Shown here: positions 30,068 to 38,013 of the stretch, piece after piece
How positions within the stretch are numbered: the first letter of the stretch is position 1
Layout of the letters: each line of letters opens with the position of its first letter
Source of the DNA: Paenibacillus oceani
GTDB taxonomy: Bacteria > Bacillota > Bacilli > Paenibacillales > NBRC-103111
DNA: 64,000 nucleotides
Reading direction: 5' to 3'
NCBI RefSeq assembly: GCF_014705615.1
Contig: NZ_JACXJA010000027.1
Span: forward strand, 91,236 to 155,235
Translations under genes and position numbers: made by a program
The notes under the pieces: generated by a model
What the model was told of the DNA's origin: nothing
The model's database searches: none
Seen by the model: only the letters and a program-made list of their open reading frames with translations

Positions 30068-31099
30068 ATGAGATACATTAGCATCGATCAGGTGGAGCCG
30101 GGACAATTTCTGGGGAAAACGATCTTCTCCAGCTCCGGAGCAGTGCTGCTGTCCGAGGGTGTGCAATTGACCGTCTACATGATCAATACGTTGAACCGGA
30201 TCGGGGCAACGATGATTTATATTAAAGATCCCCAGTTCGAAGACGTCGAGATTCCCGATGTGCTGTCGGAGGAGACGAGACGGGGCGTACTGAAAAAAAT
30301 GACGGAGACGTTCGACTCGATCCGCTCGGGCAAGCAGTTCGATACCCGCGCAGTGAGCATCAGCGTCGATCAGCTGCTGGAAGACGTGATGAGGAACAAA
30401 GAGGTGCTGATCCAGCTCTCCGACATTCGCACACAGGATAACGAATCGTACGTGCATGCCTTAAACGTATGTATGATGTCGACGATGATCGGCATCAATA
30501 TAAGCCTCACCCCGCAGCAGCTCAAGGAACTGGCGATCGGCGCCCTGCTGCACGATATCGGCAAGGTGGAGAAGCTGACGGATGACAGCTCGGCCGATCC
30601 GAAGCGTCATCATACGTGGCGGGGCTTCGAGGTGTTGAAGCAGAAGCAGGAGTTCAACCTGTTAATTGCGCACGTGGCTCTGCAGCATCATGAGACACCG
30701 GACGGGGAAGGGCTGCCGCGGAAAGTAGCAGCCGACCAGATTCATCTGTACGCCAAAATCGTGGCGGTTGCCAACATGTTCGACAATCTGCAGTTCAAGC
30801 AGCCGGCCGGAGGCAAACGAATGCTTCCGCACGAGGCCTGCGAGCATATGATGGCACTGGCGGGTTCGAAGCTCGACCGGGAGGTGCTGATTCATTTTCT
30901 GCGCACCGTCTCGATCTATCCGACCGGCTCCTCGGTCCGGCTGTCGACGAGGGAGACCGGCGTCGTCGTCGGACAGCACCGGGGGCTGCCCGGCCGTCCG
31001 GTTGTCCGCGTCGTCAGCCAAAACGACGACCATATCGAGGTCAAGGAAGTGGATCTCGCCAAACATACGACCGTGTTCGTAGAAAATGTGCTGCTCTAG
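30068..31099 (+). CDS. HD-GYP-like phosphohydrolase, possibly a c-di-GMP phosphodiesterase
   Basis: 343 aa. Residues 1-110 are an N-terminal domain often found on HD-GYP proteins (SIDQVEPGQFLGKTIFSSSGAVLLSEGVQLT). The HD domain follows: SYVHALNVCMMSTMIG, GALLHDIGKVEK (His162-Asp163), HHTWRGFEVL, and HVALQHHETPDGEGLPR. The last is the HHExxDGxGYP motif with GYP changed to GLP. The metal ligands are kept but the GYP tyrosine is lost, so activity on c-di-GMP is likely but not certain. GGAAGGGGG precedes the ATG. Confidence 0.85.
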   Translation: MRYISIDQVEPGQFLGKTIFSSSGAVLLSEGVQLTVYMINTLNRIGATMIYIKDPQFEDVEIPDVLSEETRRGVLKKMTETFDSIRSGKQFDTRAVSISVDQLLEDVMRNKEVLIQLSDIRTQDNESYVHALNVCMMSTMIGINISLTPQQLKELAIGALLHDIGKVEKLTDDSSADPKRHHTWRGFEVLKQKQEFNLLIAHVALQHHETPDGEGLPRKVAADQIHLYAKIVAVANMFDNLQFKQPAGGKRMLPHEACEHMMALAGSKLDREVLIHFLRTVSIYPTGSSVRLSTRETGVVVGQHRGLPGRPVVRVVSQNDDHIEVKEVDLAKHTTVFVENVLL

Positions 31100-31179
31100 C
31101 GCCTGACCCGAGCCGGATCTATCTTAAAAGCCGGCTCGACTGCACGAAAAGCGGGGCCGAATCCGGCACATTGTACCGC

Positions 31180-31208
31180 TTGCTAAGAGCGGCTTATTTC
31201 GTTATGAT
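31180..31208 (+). promoter_or_regulatory. Sigma-A promoter of yneF-like gene and folE
   Basis: TTGCTA (31180-31185), 17 bases, TATGAT (31203-31208), 49 bases before the first start codon. Confidence 0.6.
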
Positions 31209-31256
31209 GAAGTGTATTCGGGAGTTTTTACGAACAAATGTTGGGGTGACGCTGGA

Positions 31257-31469
31257 ATGTGGTGGAATTGGGTAATTCCGATCGTAACGTTGATCGTTGG
31301 TCTGGTCGGAGGTTTTTTCATCGGTGTTTATTATTTGCGCAAGCAGATGGAAGCGATGCAGTCGAATCCGGAGATGCTGCAGCAGATGGCCAAAAAAATG
31401 GGCTACAATTTGAATAAAAAGCAGATGCAGCAAATGCAGCACATGATGAAAAACCAGAAGTGGAAATAA
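31257..31469 (+). CDS. YneF/UPF0154-family membrane protein
   Basis: 70 aa with an N-terminal membrane helix (VIPIVTLIVGLVGGFFIGVYYLRKQM) and a Met/Gln-rich tail (NPEMLQQMAKKMGYNLNKKQMQQMQHMMKNQ), the standard layout of the YneF family. ATG at 31257 follows GGGGTGACGC; the upstream open frame lacks a site. The stop is 39 bases before folE, so they share the promoter at 31180. The function of the family is unknown. Confidence 0.9.
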   Translation: MWWNWVIPIVTLIVGLVGGFFIGVYYLRKQMEAMQSNPEMLQQMAKKMGYNLNKKQMQQMQHMMKNQKWK

Positions 31470-31508
31470 TTGCTGCGTCTCCCGCGCAAGCGAGGAGGAG
31501 GGGTGCGA

Positions 31509-32102
31509 ATGGCAGGTACCAAGGAATACCAGAACGATAACGTTGGACGGAACCGCGAGCTGATCGAGAATCATGTGAAAGAAATTTTGCGGCTGATCGG
31601 GGAAGATGTCGACCGCGAAGGGCTGATCGAGACGCCCGCCCGGGTAACGAGAATGTACGAGGAGATTTTCGCGGGTTATTCCGTAGATCCCCGGGAAGTG
31701 CTGGGCGTGACGTTCGACGAGAAGCATGAGGAGCTCGTTATCGTTAAGGATATCGTATATTACAGCCAGTGCGAGCATCATATGGCGCCTTTTTTCGGTA
31801 AGATCCATATCGGCTATTTGCCTAGCGGAAAGATCGCCGGACTGAGCAAGTTCGCCCGTCTGGTGGAGGCCGTAACACGGCGGCTGCAAGTGCAGGAGCG
31901 GATTACGTCGGAGATCGCCGATATTCTTGTGGAAGTGCTTCACCCGCAAGGCGTCATGGTCATCGTAGAAGGCGAGCATCTGTGCATGTGTTCCAGGGGC
32001 GTGAAGAAGCCCGGCAGCAAGACGGTTACATCGGGCGTTCGCGGCCGGTTCGCTACAGACTCGGCGCTGCGCTCGGAGTTTTTGTCGCTTGTGAAGGAAT
32101 GA
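31509..32102 (+). CDS. folE: GTP cyclohydrolase I
   Basis: 197 aa. It makes 7,8-dihydroneopterin triphosphate from GTP, the first step of folate synthesis. Zinc ligands: the Cys in [22 protein letters not shown] with the following histidines, and the Cys in [22 protein letters not shown]. The N-terminal [17 protein letters not shown] is also typical. ATG at 31509 follows GAGGAGGGG. It overlaps no other gene; the terminator is at 32184. Confidence 0.97.
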   Translation: MAGTKEYQNDNVGRNRELIENHVKEILRLIGEDVDREGLIETPARVTRMYEEIFAGYSVDPREVLGVTFDEKHEELVIVKDIVYYSQCEHHMAPFFGKIHIGYLPSGKIAGLSKFARLVEAVTRRLQVQERITSEIADILVEVLHPQGVMVIVEGEHLCMCSRGVKKPGSKTVTSGVRGRFATDSALRSEFLSLVKE

Positions 32103-32183
32103 GAGGAGCGCGGCTCATTCCCGGGCGTTCGCTTGCGGCGATGGCCGGAACCAAAAGCAATTCCAAAAGCAAAAGCAAAGAGC

Positions 32184-32236
32184 AAAAGACGCTTTCTACC
32201 GTTCACTGGGTAACAGTGAGGTGGGAGCGTCTTTTT
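32184..32236 (+). terminator. Terminator of folE
   Basis: AAAAGACGCT (32184-32193) pairs with AGCGTCTTTTT (32226-32236). An inner hairpin, CACTG/CAGTG, lies in the loop. Confidence 0.85.
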
Positions 32237-32318
32237 GTATGCCCGTTATCGGGTCTTCGTCAGGGCCAGGGATAGCATAATGAACGAAAGGCGGAAGTAG
32301 AATATAGATAAATTATTA

Positions 32319-32365
32319 TTGACAATGAAAATCATTATCATTATAATGAGAATCGTTATCAATTG
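32319..32365 (+). promoter_or_regulatory. Strong sigma-A promoter overlapped by tandem Fur boxes
   Basis: TTGACA (32319-32324), exactly 17 bases, TATAAT (32342-32347): a near-perfect promoter. The spacer and the bases after it are made of Fur-box hexamers in series: AATGAAAATCATTATCATTA and AATGAGAATCGTTATCAATT, both close to the GATAATGATAATCATTATC consensus. Iron-loaded Fur would cover the whole promoter. Therefore the genes downstream should be expressed in iron shortage. Confidence 0.85.
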
Positions 32366-32557
32366 TTTGCTTATATAGTTGCGATTGTTTGGATAGATTG
32401 TCGGGTTATCGTTTGGGATTCGACAGTACCGAGCCCATTTGCGTTTAGGATACCGGTTCGGGCCGGCGAAAGGGAGCGAGATAAGGGCCAATGCCGTGTG
32501 TGGACCGGCTACTTTCAGCTGCGGGCAGTATGAACTTTCGATTGGGAGGATGAGCAT

Positions 32558-32917
32558 GTGATCGCCGTTGTTCAAAGGATCTGTTTGAAGCACGGGCTGA
32601 GCGGACGGATGCTTAGCGGCATCGATAAGTTCAAGTCGAAGGCGGGTTACGGCAAATGGTCGTCGATCGAAGTATTAGCCGCCCGGAGTCCGGAGGAGTA
32701 TGAGGAATGTATCGTCACCAGCCGGTGGGACCTGACGTCGGAGCAGTTCGATCAGGTATGCAGCGACTGGTACGGAGCGGTGATCTCCGAGCTGCCGCCA
32801 TCCGGAATCGTCCGCTACGAGTGCTCGTGCTGCGATATATGGATGAAACGCGAGAACGAGCTTTCTTTGCTTGAGATGTACGCATCGGATGGGAACAGGA
32901 AGGAGGTACGGCTGTGA
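32558..32917 (+). CDS. Uncharacterised 119-aa protein, first gene of the Fur-controlled operon
   Basis: GTG start with GGGAGG 8 bases upstream. No signal peptide or membrane helix. The layout (KAGYGKWSSIEVLAARSPEEYEECIVTSRWDLTSEQFDQVCSDWYGAVIS) is like the dimeric alpha-beta-barrel monooxygenases that include IsdG/HmoA heme-degrading enzymes, but the match is loose and the catalytic Asn/His/Trp pattern is not clear. The C-terminal half has CSCC. An iron-linked role is suggested by its promoter, not by its sequence. It overlaps the next gene by 4 bases (GTGA). Confidence 0.65.
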   Translation: MIAVVQRICLKHGLSGRMLSGIDKFKSKAGYGKWSSIEVLAARSPEEYEECIVTSRWDLTSEQFDQVCSDWYGAVISELPPSGIVRYECSCCDIWMKRENELSLLEMYASDGNRKEVRL

Positions 32918-33018
32918 CGACTACCCGGTTAACGGCATTGATTTTGCTGGCTGTCCGGATTGCTTTGTTGAAGCTGTATATGCGGGCCAGAGCATCCAAG
33001 CTGCGCGATTGTACATAA
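32914..33018 (+). CDS. 34-aa membrane microprotein
   Basis: A GTG start overlaps the previous stop (GTGA), and an excellent GGAAGGAGG lies 7 bases upstream. The peptide is VTTTRLTALILLAVRIALLK followed by LYMRARASKLRDCT: one hydrophobic helix and a basic tail with a terminal cysteine. Strong ribosome binding and translational coupling argue that it is made. No family is known to me. Its place between iron-starvation genes suggests a small partner of a membrane protein. Confidence 0.6.
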   Translation: MTTTRLTALILLAVRIALLKLYMRARASKLRDCT

Positions 33019-33091
33019 ATTTGGCATGGGATATGTAGGATGACTCCGGCAAGGATCATCGGATCAAGGGAGAAGGGTAGGAGCGGACAGG

Positions 33092-33544
33092 ATGAAGGTT
33101 ATTGTCGTATTTGCGAGCATGTCCGGGAACACGGAAGAAATGGCTGATGCGGTAGCGGAAGGGATTCGCGGGCAAGGGGCCGAGGCGGTATTGAAAGACG
33201 TGTTTGATACGAATGCCTCGGAGCTTACGGATTATGACGCGGTATTGCTCGGCGCTTATACATGGGGAGACGGGGATTTGCCGGATGAATATCTCGATTT
33301 CTATGACGAGATGGACGACGTCGATTTATCGGGCAAACCGTCGGCGGCGTTCGGCTCGGCCGATTCCTCCTATCCTGAATTCGGCAAAGCGGTAAATCTG
33401 CTGGAGGAAAAGCTGCTGAGCTGCGGAGCGGTACTTGCTGCGGAAGGTCTGAAGGTGGAGCTGAATCCGTCCGAGCTGGAGAAGGAGGCGTGCCGCGAGT
33501 TGGGAAGACGGGTGGCTGCTGCCGCTGCGGGTGTGTCCGGATGA
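33092..33544 (+). CDS. Flavodoxin, short-chain type
   Basis: 150 aa. It carries electrons with FMN in place of ferredoxin when iron is scarce. The phosphate-binding loop ASMSGNTEEMADAVAEGI is at the N-terminus. GAYTWGDGDLPDEYLDFYDEM provides the isoalloxazine-stacking Trp/Tyr region. GSADSSYPEFGKAVNLLEEKL completes the fold. It lies in the Fur-controlled operon and overlaps the next gene by ATGA, like B. subtilis ykuN followed by ykuO. Confidence 0.94.
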   Translation: MKVIVVFASMSGNTEEMADAVAEGIRGQGAEAVLKDVFDTNASELTDYDAVLLGAYTWGDGDLPDEYLDFYDEMDDVDLSGKPSAAFGSADSSYPEFGKAVNLLEEKLLSCGAVLAAEGLKVELNPSELEKEACRELGRRVAAAAAGVSG

Positions 33545-34413
33545 TGATACGCGCGACAGGACTGGAAGCGTATAAAGAGCTCGGTCGAAAGCAGGGCGAG
33601 GAGGCGCTGATCGAAGATTACAAGCTGGAAGAGCTGCTGCGCTGCCCGTCCCGTTATCTGAAGCGCAAAGCGGATGAGGAAGCCGGCGCCGCGGCGATGC
33701 TGGGTACGGAGGTAAGCTGGCAGCAGCTCGTCCAATATTCGGTCTGTCATTTGGTTAACGATTATTACAGCCTCCCCCCGGAGCACCGGTCGGAGTATTC
33801 GATCGAACGGTCGGCGGACCGCCGGTGGACGAACCGGACTTACAAGTTCGATTCCGCCGATCATTACTGGCAGGTGCGGTACCGGGCCGTAAGCGCGTTG
33901 AAACAGCTGCTGCACGGCGAGCAGAACGGCGCAATCCGGCCGCTGATCGTATTCGAGTCGTACCGTACGCATATCGAAGCGGTGCAAGCGGAAGTTTCGT
34001 TCATCGTGCAGGTGTTGTACCGGGACGACGACCGTCCGGATTTGCCTTATGTGATCCGGAAGTACCTGGTGGATGATGATCCCGATGTGATTGCCGGCTT
34101 CCGCCATCTGGCCGTCCTGTTCTGCAGCGAAGCGTTCGAGGAGCTGCCCGGACGTATCGAGGTGTTCGGTGTGCTGAGCGGCAGCAAGTACGTGTTCCGC
34201 CCACAGGCGGATGAGGTGGCGAAGGCGGCGGATTATATCCGCCTGCTCCGGGAATATGCCCAGGAAACGGAAACCGCCGCTCAGGAGGAAGAGGAGACGG
34301 GGCATATGCACCGGAGACGGAACGTTTGCCGCAAATGCAGGCATAAAGCGGATTACACGCATGCCGGAGGGAGCCAAGCGGCGAAACCGACCAGCCGCTG
34401 GCAGCTGAATTAG
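33541..34413 (+). CDS. YkuO-like protein with RecB/Cas4-nuclease-type features
   Basis: 290 aa; the ATG overlaps the flavodoxin stop. Near the N-terminus KLEELLRCPSRYLKRK looks like the cysteine-bearing entry motif of RecB/AddB/Cas4-type PD-(D/E)XK proteins, and the C-terminus has VCRKCRHKADY, a second cysteine cluster. The expected catalytic GxxD ... DxK strands are not clear (GRIEVFGVLSGSKYVF), so nuclease activity is doubtful. The gene order flavodoxin-(about 290-aa gene) under Fur matches ykuN-ykuO of B. subtilis. I infer YkuO homology from synteny and length and cannot align the proteins here. Confidence 0.6.
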   Translation: MMIRATGLEAYKELGRKQGEEALIEDYKLEELLRCPSRYLKRKADEEAGAAAMLGTEVSWQQLVQYSVCHLVNDYYSLPPEHRSEYSIERSADRRWTNRTYKFDSADHYWQVRYRAVSALKQLLHGEQNGAIRPLIVFESYRTHIEAVQAEVSFIVQVLYRDDDRPDLPYVIRKYLVDDDPDVIAGFRHLAVLFCSEAFEELPGRIEVFGVLSGSKYVFRPQADEVAKAADYIRLLREYAQETETAAQEEEETGHMHRRRNVCRKCRHKADYTHAGGSQAAKPTSRWQLN

Positions 34414-34519
34414 TGCATCTTGGCTCCTAGGATATATATACAACCGATCCAGCGAAAGTAATATACGGTATAACGGTTTGTGAAATGGACCCCTGCCGGT
34501 CAGAGGTTCATCCGTTCCT

Positions 34520-35143
34520 TTAGTCGCCGACAAGTCTTACTTGCCGCCTGGAGGAAGGAGGGCTCGTAAGCAGGTGCTCCATCCTGTGCTTTACTTCCGG
34601 CCATTCCGCCGATACGACGCTGTAATAGACCGAATCGCGAACGTAGCCGTCCGGCAAAATATAATGACAGCGCAGAGCGCCCTCGAAGACGGCGCCGATC
34701 CTCTCGATCGCCCGGCGGGAGCGCTCGTTCCGCGAATCCGTCTTGATCTGTACGCGGTTAGCGCCCATCGTCTCGAAGGCATGAGTCAGCAGGAGCAGCT
34801 TGCACTCGGTATTAACCCGTGTCCGCCACACGCCTGGGGTCAGCCATGTCCAGCCAAGTTCAAGGGAATGATTTTCATCGGATAAATCGAACAGCCGAGT
34901 GCTTCCGAGCACCCGGCTGTCTGCGCTATCCATGATCGTATAGGGCAGCGTGTGACCGCGTTCCGCTTCGGCCATAGCTTCGTCGACAAGCCGCTGCATG
35001 TCCTCGGGCGATTCCATGCGTACAGGGATATAGGTCCAGACACCGGGAGCACGGGCGGTTTCGTACAGAGCGCTCGCATGCGCACGCTCCATCGGTACAA
35101 GCCGTACGGCTGTTCCGGTTAATGGTTGGTATAGTCTGTTCAT
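34520..35143 (-). CDS. RimJ/RimL-type GNAT N-acetyltransferase
   Basis: 207 aa. It begins PLTGTAVRLVPMERAHASALYETARAPGVWTYIP and has the GNAT core GSTRLFDLSDENHSLELGWTWLTPGVWRTRVNTECKLLLLTHAFETMGANRVQIKTDSRNERSRRAIERIGAVFEGALR, typical of enzymes that acetylate N-terminal amines of proteins or antibiotics. The P-loop residues (R-T-R-V-N) differ from the usual R-G-x-G, so CoA binding may be changed. GGAAGG lies 11 bases upstream of the ATG. Confidence 0.85.
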   Translation of the reverse strand: MNRLYQPLTGTAVRLVPMERAHASALYETARAPGVWTYIPVRMESPEDMQRLVDEAMAEAERGHTLPYTIMDSADSRVLGSTRLFDLSDENHSLELGWTWLTPGVWRTRVNTECKLLLLTHAFETMGANRVQIKTDSRNERSRRAIERIGAVFEGALRCHYILPDGYVRDSVYYSVVSAEWPEVKHRMEHLLTSPPSSRRQVRLVGD

Positions 35144-35399
35144 TGTATGGCGCCACCTTCCCTAGTCCGGAAAACGTGTCTCTTATGTCCGGGATTTCTA
35201 TGATCGTACCGGAACGGAAGGCTGAAGAAAAGATCCGATTTCACTCGAAATGACCAGGCCAATCGGGAAAGGGAGCAGACTCTTCGGATCATTCGGACAG
35301 AAAAGGCAGACAACGGCGGATGGGTGCCTGAGAGCCTGAGCTGACCTGTATTCACGGCTGCGGCTTAGAAACGGGGCCCGTTCCGGAGCGCCGCTTCCG

Positions 35400-36584
35400 T
35401 CAGTACGGCCGCCATTTCAATTTGGACGCCTGGACGAATCTGTCGTTCACGTACGGCCAATTGACGACGTTCCACCACGCTTCGATATATTTGGGCCGCT
35501 CGTTTTGATGTTTCAAATAATAAGCGTGTTCCCAGACATCCAGGGCAAGGAGCGGGATCGCATCCCATTGCGACAAATTCTGATGCTTCTCCGCCTGCAA
35601 AATCTCGAGCCTGTGACTGCGTGGGCTCCAGACAAGCACGGCCCATCCGCCCCCCTCGACCTTGTCGGCTGCTGCGGAGAAGTGCTTCCGGAACGATTCG
35701 AAGCTGCCGAAGTCGCGGTCGATCTGATTCGCGATCGCCCCTGTGGGCTTGCCGCCCGCTTTTGGAGCCATCACGTACCAGAAGAGGGTATGCAAGTAGT
35801 GTCCCGCCCCGTTAAATGCCGCTTCCCGCTCCCAATGCTTGATCAGGTCGAAATCGCCGGTTTTGCGCGCTTGCTCCATCATTTTCTCGGCTTTGTTCAA
35901 GCCGTCTACGTAGGTTTGGTGATGCTTGTCGTGATGAATCCGCATCGTTTTCTCGTCAATATGCGGTTCAAGCGCGTTATACGCATAAGGAAGCGGCGGC
36001 AGGGTATGACCGCCGATCGGTATGGGTTTTGCGGCAGCCGTGTAATCGGTCCATACGCCTTCCGGCGTAAGCGGCTCCTCCCGGTCTGCTTGCTCCTCGT
36101 TGCGGGAAGGTTGAGGCTGAGGCTGAGGGGACGGAACCGGATGGGAAGACGGGGGGAACGCCGGCGCGGTGAGGATCGATTGCAGGATGCCGAGGAAATA
36201 TTCCGATTCCCGGATAATGTGCTGAATGACCGTGGGCGCGGTTGGTACGCTGCGGACCGCAGCGCTTCTCTCCAGCATGCCGAACAGCTGCTTGATAAAT
36301 TCCGTCGACTGGGCGGTGGAGCGCTGCAGCAAAGCTTCGACATGCTTCCACAGCTCCGGGCTTATCGTCATATTGGACCGAATGACCGCTTCGATCCATT
36401 TGTTCGCGGCGGCCTCGGTTTGTGCAAAGACAAGCTCCCACTGCTCCAGCAACTGCACATACGGCTGCTCCAAATTCGGGATAAGCTCGCGGATGACGAC
36501 GGTATGCTCCTTCTCCTGCATTTTCCAGAAACGGATTTCCTCCAGAAGTCTGAGCGGCATCAGCGAGCCGTATACGACTAACAT
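35400..36584 (-). CDS. DUF2935-superoxide dismutase fusion protein
   Basis: 394 aa. Residues 1-150 are all-helical, with LLEEIRFWKMQEKEHTVVIRELIPNLEQ, a DUF2935-type four-helix segment rich in Glu/His. Residues about 150-190 are a Pro/Gln linker. Residues about 195-394 are a complete Fe/Mn superoxide dismutase: [56 protein letters not shown] give all four metal ligands. The start has GGGAGGG upstream. The SOD half resembles the solo enzyme at 25329. Bacillus SodF-type proteins also have N-terminal extensions. There is no signal peptide, so it is cytoplasmic or spore-associated. Confidence 0.9.
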   Translation of the reverse strand: MLVVYGSLMPLRLLEEIRFWKMQEKEHTVVIRELIPNLEQPYVQLLEQWELVFAQTEAAANKWIEAVIRSNMTISPELWKHVEALLQRSTAQSTEFIKQLFGMLERSAAVRSVPTAPTVIQHIIRESEYFLGILQSILTAPAFPPSSHPVPSPQPQPQPSRNEEQADREEPLTPEGVWTDYTAAAKPIPIGGHTLPPLPYAYNALEPHIDEKTMRIHHDKHHQTYVDGLNKAEKMMEQARKTGDFDLIKHWEREAAFNGAGHYLHTLFWYVMAPKAGGKPTGAIANQIDRDFGSFESFRKHFSAAADKVEGGGWAVLVWSPRSHRLEILQAEKHQNLSQWDAIPLLALDVWEHAYYLKHQNERPKYIEAWWNVVNWPYVNDRFVQASKLKWRPY

Positions 36585-36690
36585 GGTCTTCCCTCCCTAT
36601 AGAGGCTGTATCCTATACAGTGTATTCGGAAGGGAAGTTGGCCTATGCGGGAAATCGGCGATCCTGCAGCGATCTTACAGGCAAAGGAGG

Positions 36691-37668
36691 TTACGGCTGG
36701 CGCGCCGCCGCAGTGTTAAAAAACGCCATCGTCCGCTTAACGTATTCTTTTTTATTCGCTTTGTAAATCAGCTCGTGCCGGCCTTCGGGAAGCAGCCACA
36801 GGTCGGTATTCGGAGCGGACTGGTTCTCGTAGATCGATTGCGCGATATCATACGGCGCTTTGGAGTCTTTCATGCCGTGAATGAACAGGATCGGTATCGG
36901 GTACTCTTTTTGTTTGACATCCTGATACGGAATCTGGTTCATACTCGTGCCGTTCATAATCGGGAAAAACAGGCGAATCAGCGGCAAGGAAGGAAACCGG
37001 GGCAGATCGACCTGATTTTTAATGTTATGGTAAAGCGTGTCGGGCTCGAGCAGAAAGGTGCTGTCGAGAATCATCGCTTCGATGTCTTTGCTGTACAGCG
37101 CCGTCTGCAAAGCGGTGCCCGCTCCCATGGAAAAGCCCCATACGTACGTGTGCTTCGTCCCGATTTTCTTCAAAAAGTCGATGGCGCCCTGCAGCTCCAG
37201 CGCCTCCCGAACGCCTCCCGTCACGGACATATCCGTACCTACATAAGCGTAGTCGAACAGGAGAACGTTGAAGTTTTGTTTGTTCAGCTCTTTGGCGAGA
37301 CTGTAGAAGGGGACCCACAGCTCTTCGCGGTTGCCGCCGTAACCGTGGGAGAAGATGACCGACCGGTCGGAGCCGGCCGCCGGAATCAGCCAGCCTTCCA
37401 GCGTGCTGCCGCCGTCGCTGCTCGTGAAGACGATGTCGTCATAGGCCAGTCCTGCGGCCTTCATCGGGTTCGAGCTGAGCGGAGCGATCGACGGCCGGCC
37501 GAGCATCCAGGCGATATAACCGTGGAAAGCGACGATCGCTCCGGTACACAGAACGATCAGCAAGGCAAGGGGAAGCAGCATAAATAGCTTTTTGTACGAT
37601 TTGCCAATGTTAGCGTTTTCAAATACAGGTGTGTTGTAAGTTGTGGATGAAACGTGGGTCGTCTCCAT
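36691..37668 (-). CDS. Membrane-anchored alpha/beta hydrolase
   Basis: 325 aa. One N-terminal membrane helix (residues about 29-50) places the catalytic domain outside. The oxyanion region is VIFSHGYGGNREE, the nucleophile elbow WGFSMGAGTA (Ser), and the late His is in LPEGRHELIYK. IPILFIHGMKDSKAPYDIAQSIYE holds the acid region. It belongs with the YqkD/Bem46-like hydrolases. ATG at 37668 follows AAGGAGGG. The substrate is unknown. It stands alone, convergent with nothing and divergent from the IclR gene. Confidence 0.88.
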   Translation of the reverse strand: METTHVSSTTYNTPVFENANIGKSYKKLFMLLPLALLIVLCTGAIVAFHGYIAWMLGRPSIAPLSSNPMKAAGLAYDDIVFTSSDGGSTLEGWLIPAAGSDRSVIFSHGYGGNREELWVPFYSLAKELNKQNFNVLLFDYAYVGTDMSVTGGVREALELQGAIDFLKKIGTKHTYVWGFSMGAGTALQTALYSKDIEAMILDSTFLLEPDTLYHNIKNQVDLPRFPSLPLIRLFFPIMNGTSMNQIPYQDVKQKEYPIPILFIHGMKDSKAPYDIAQSIYENQSAPNTDLWLLPEGRHELIYKANKKEYVKRTMAFFNTAAARQP

Positions 37669-38013
37669 GGGGTATCCCTCCTTGATCGATGATGCACTTC
37701 GAGTTGCGTAATAAGGGAGGTTCTCTGCTTGGATCGGGATACAATCGTTGCGGTCAGGGACAGGGTGCCGATTGGAAAGGAGACTCGCTCCGGCAAGCGC
37801 AGGCCGGCGGTAGGGGCAAGAATCCAATCGTATACACGTAAGTAGTTATCTTAATTCTATAGTATTCGTTTACAGGCCTGTTGGTCAATAGATGCCGGAT
37901 AGGAAATGTGTAGAAAAAGGCAGTCCGGAGTCTCTTTACGATCCGAAGAAGGATAAGGTATACTTGAATTAAAACTGAGTTTCATATAATGAAACATGTG
38001 GAGCGAATCGAAG
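37669..38013. other. Divergent control region of the hydrolase and IclR genes
   Basis: It contains the palindrome and promoter of the IclR gene at 37964-37995. The hydrolase side has no clear promoter. Nothing else was recognised. Confidence 0.45.
37979..37995 (+). promoter_or_regulatory. Palindromic operator overlapping the -10 of the IclR gene
   Basis: GTTTCATATAATGAAAC is a perfect 7-3-7 palindrome. The -10 TATAAT (37985-37990) lies in its centre and TTGAAT (37964-37969) is 15 bases upstream. IclR/KdgR-type regulators bind GAAAC/GTTTC palindromes, so autoregulation by the adjacent regulator is the simplest reading. Confidence 0.7.

Larger units (their letters stand above)
32103..32557. 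other. Gap holding the folE terminator and a Fur-controlled promoter with long leader
   Basis: After the terminator (32184-32236) and the promoter/Fur site (32319-32365), about 190 bases of leader precede the 119-aa gene. A possible 20-codon ORF (ATG 32491 to TGA 32553) ends inside the ribosome binding site of that gene. It has only a weak site of its own. Confidence 0.5.

Noticed and set aside
36226..37587. A 453-codon plus-strand frame
   Set aside because: It spans the opposite strands of the SOD fusion and hydrolase genes, both strongly supported. It has no start signal or domain.
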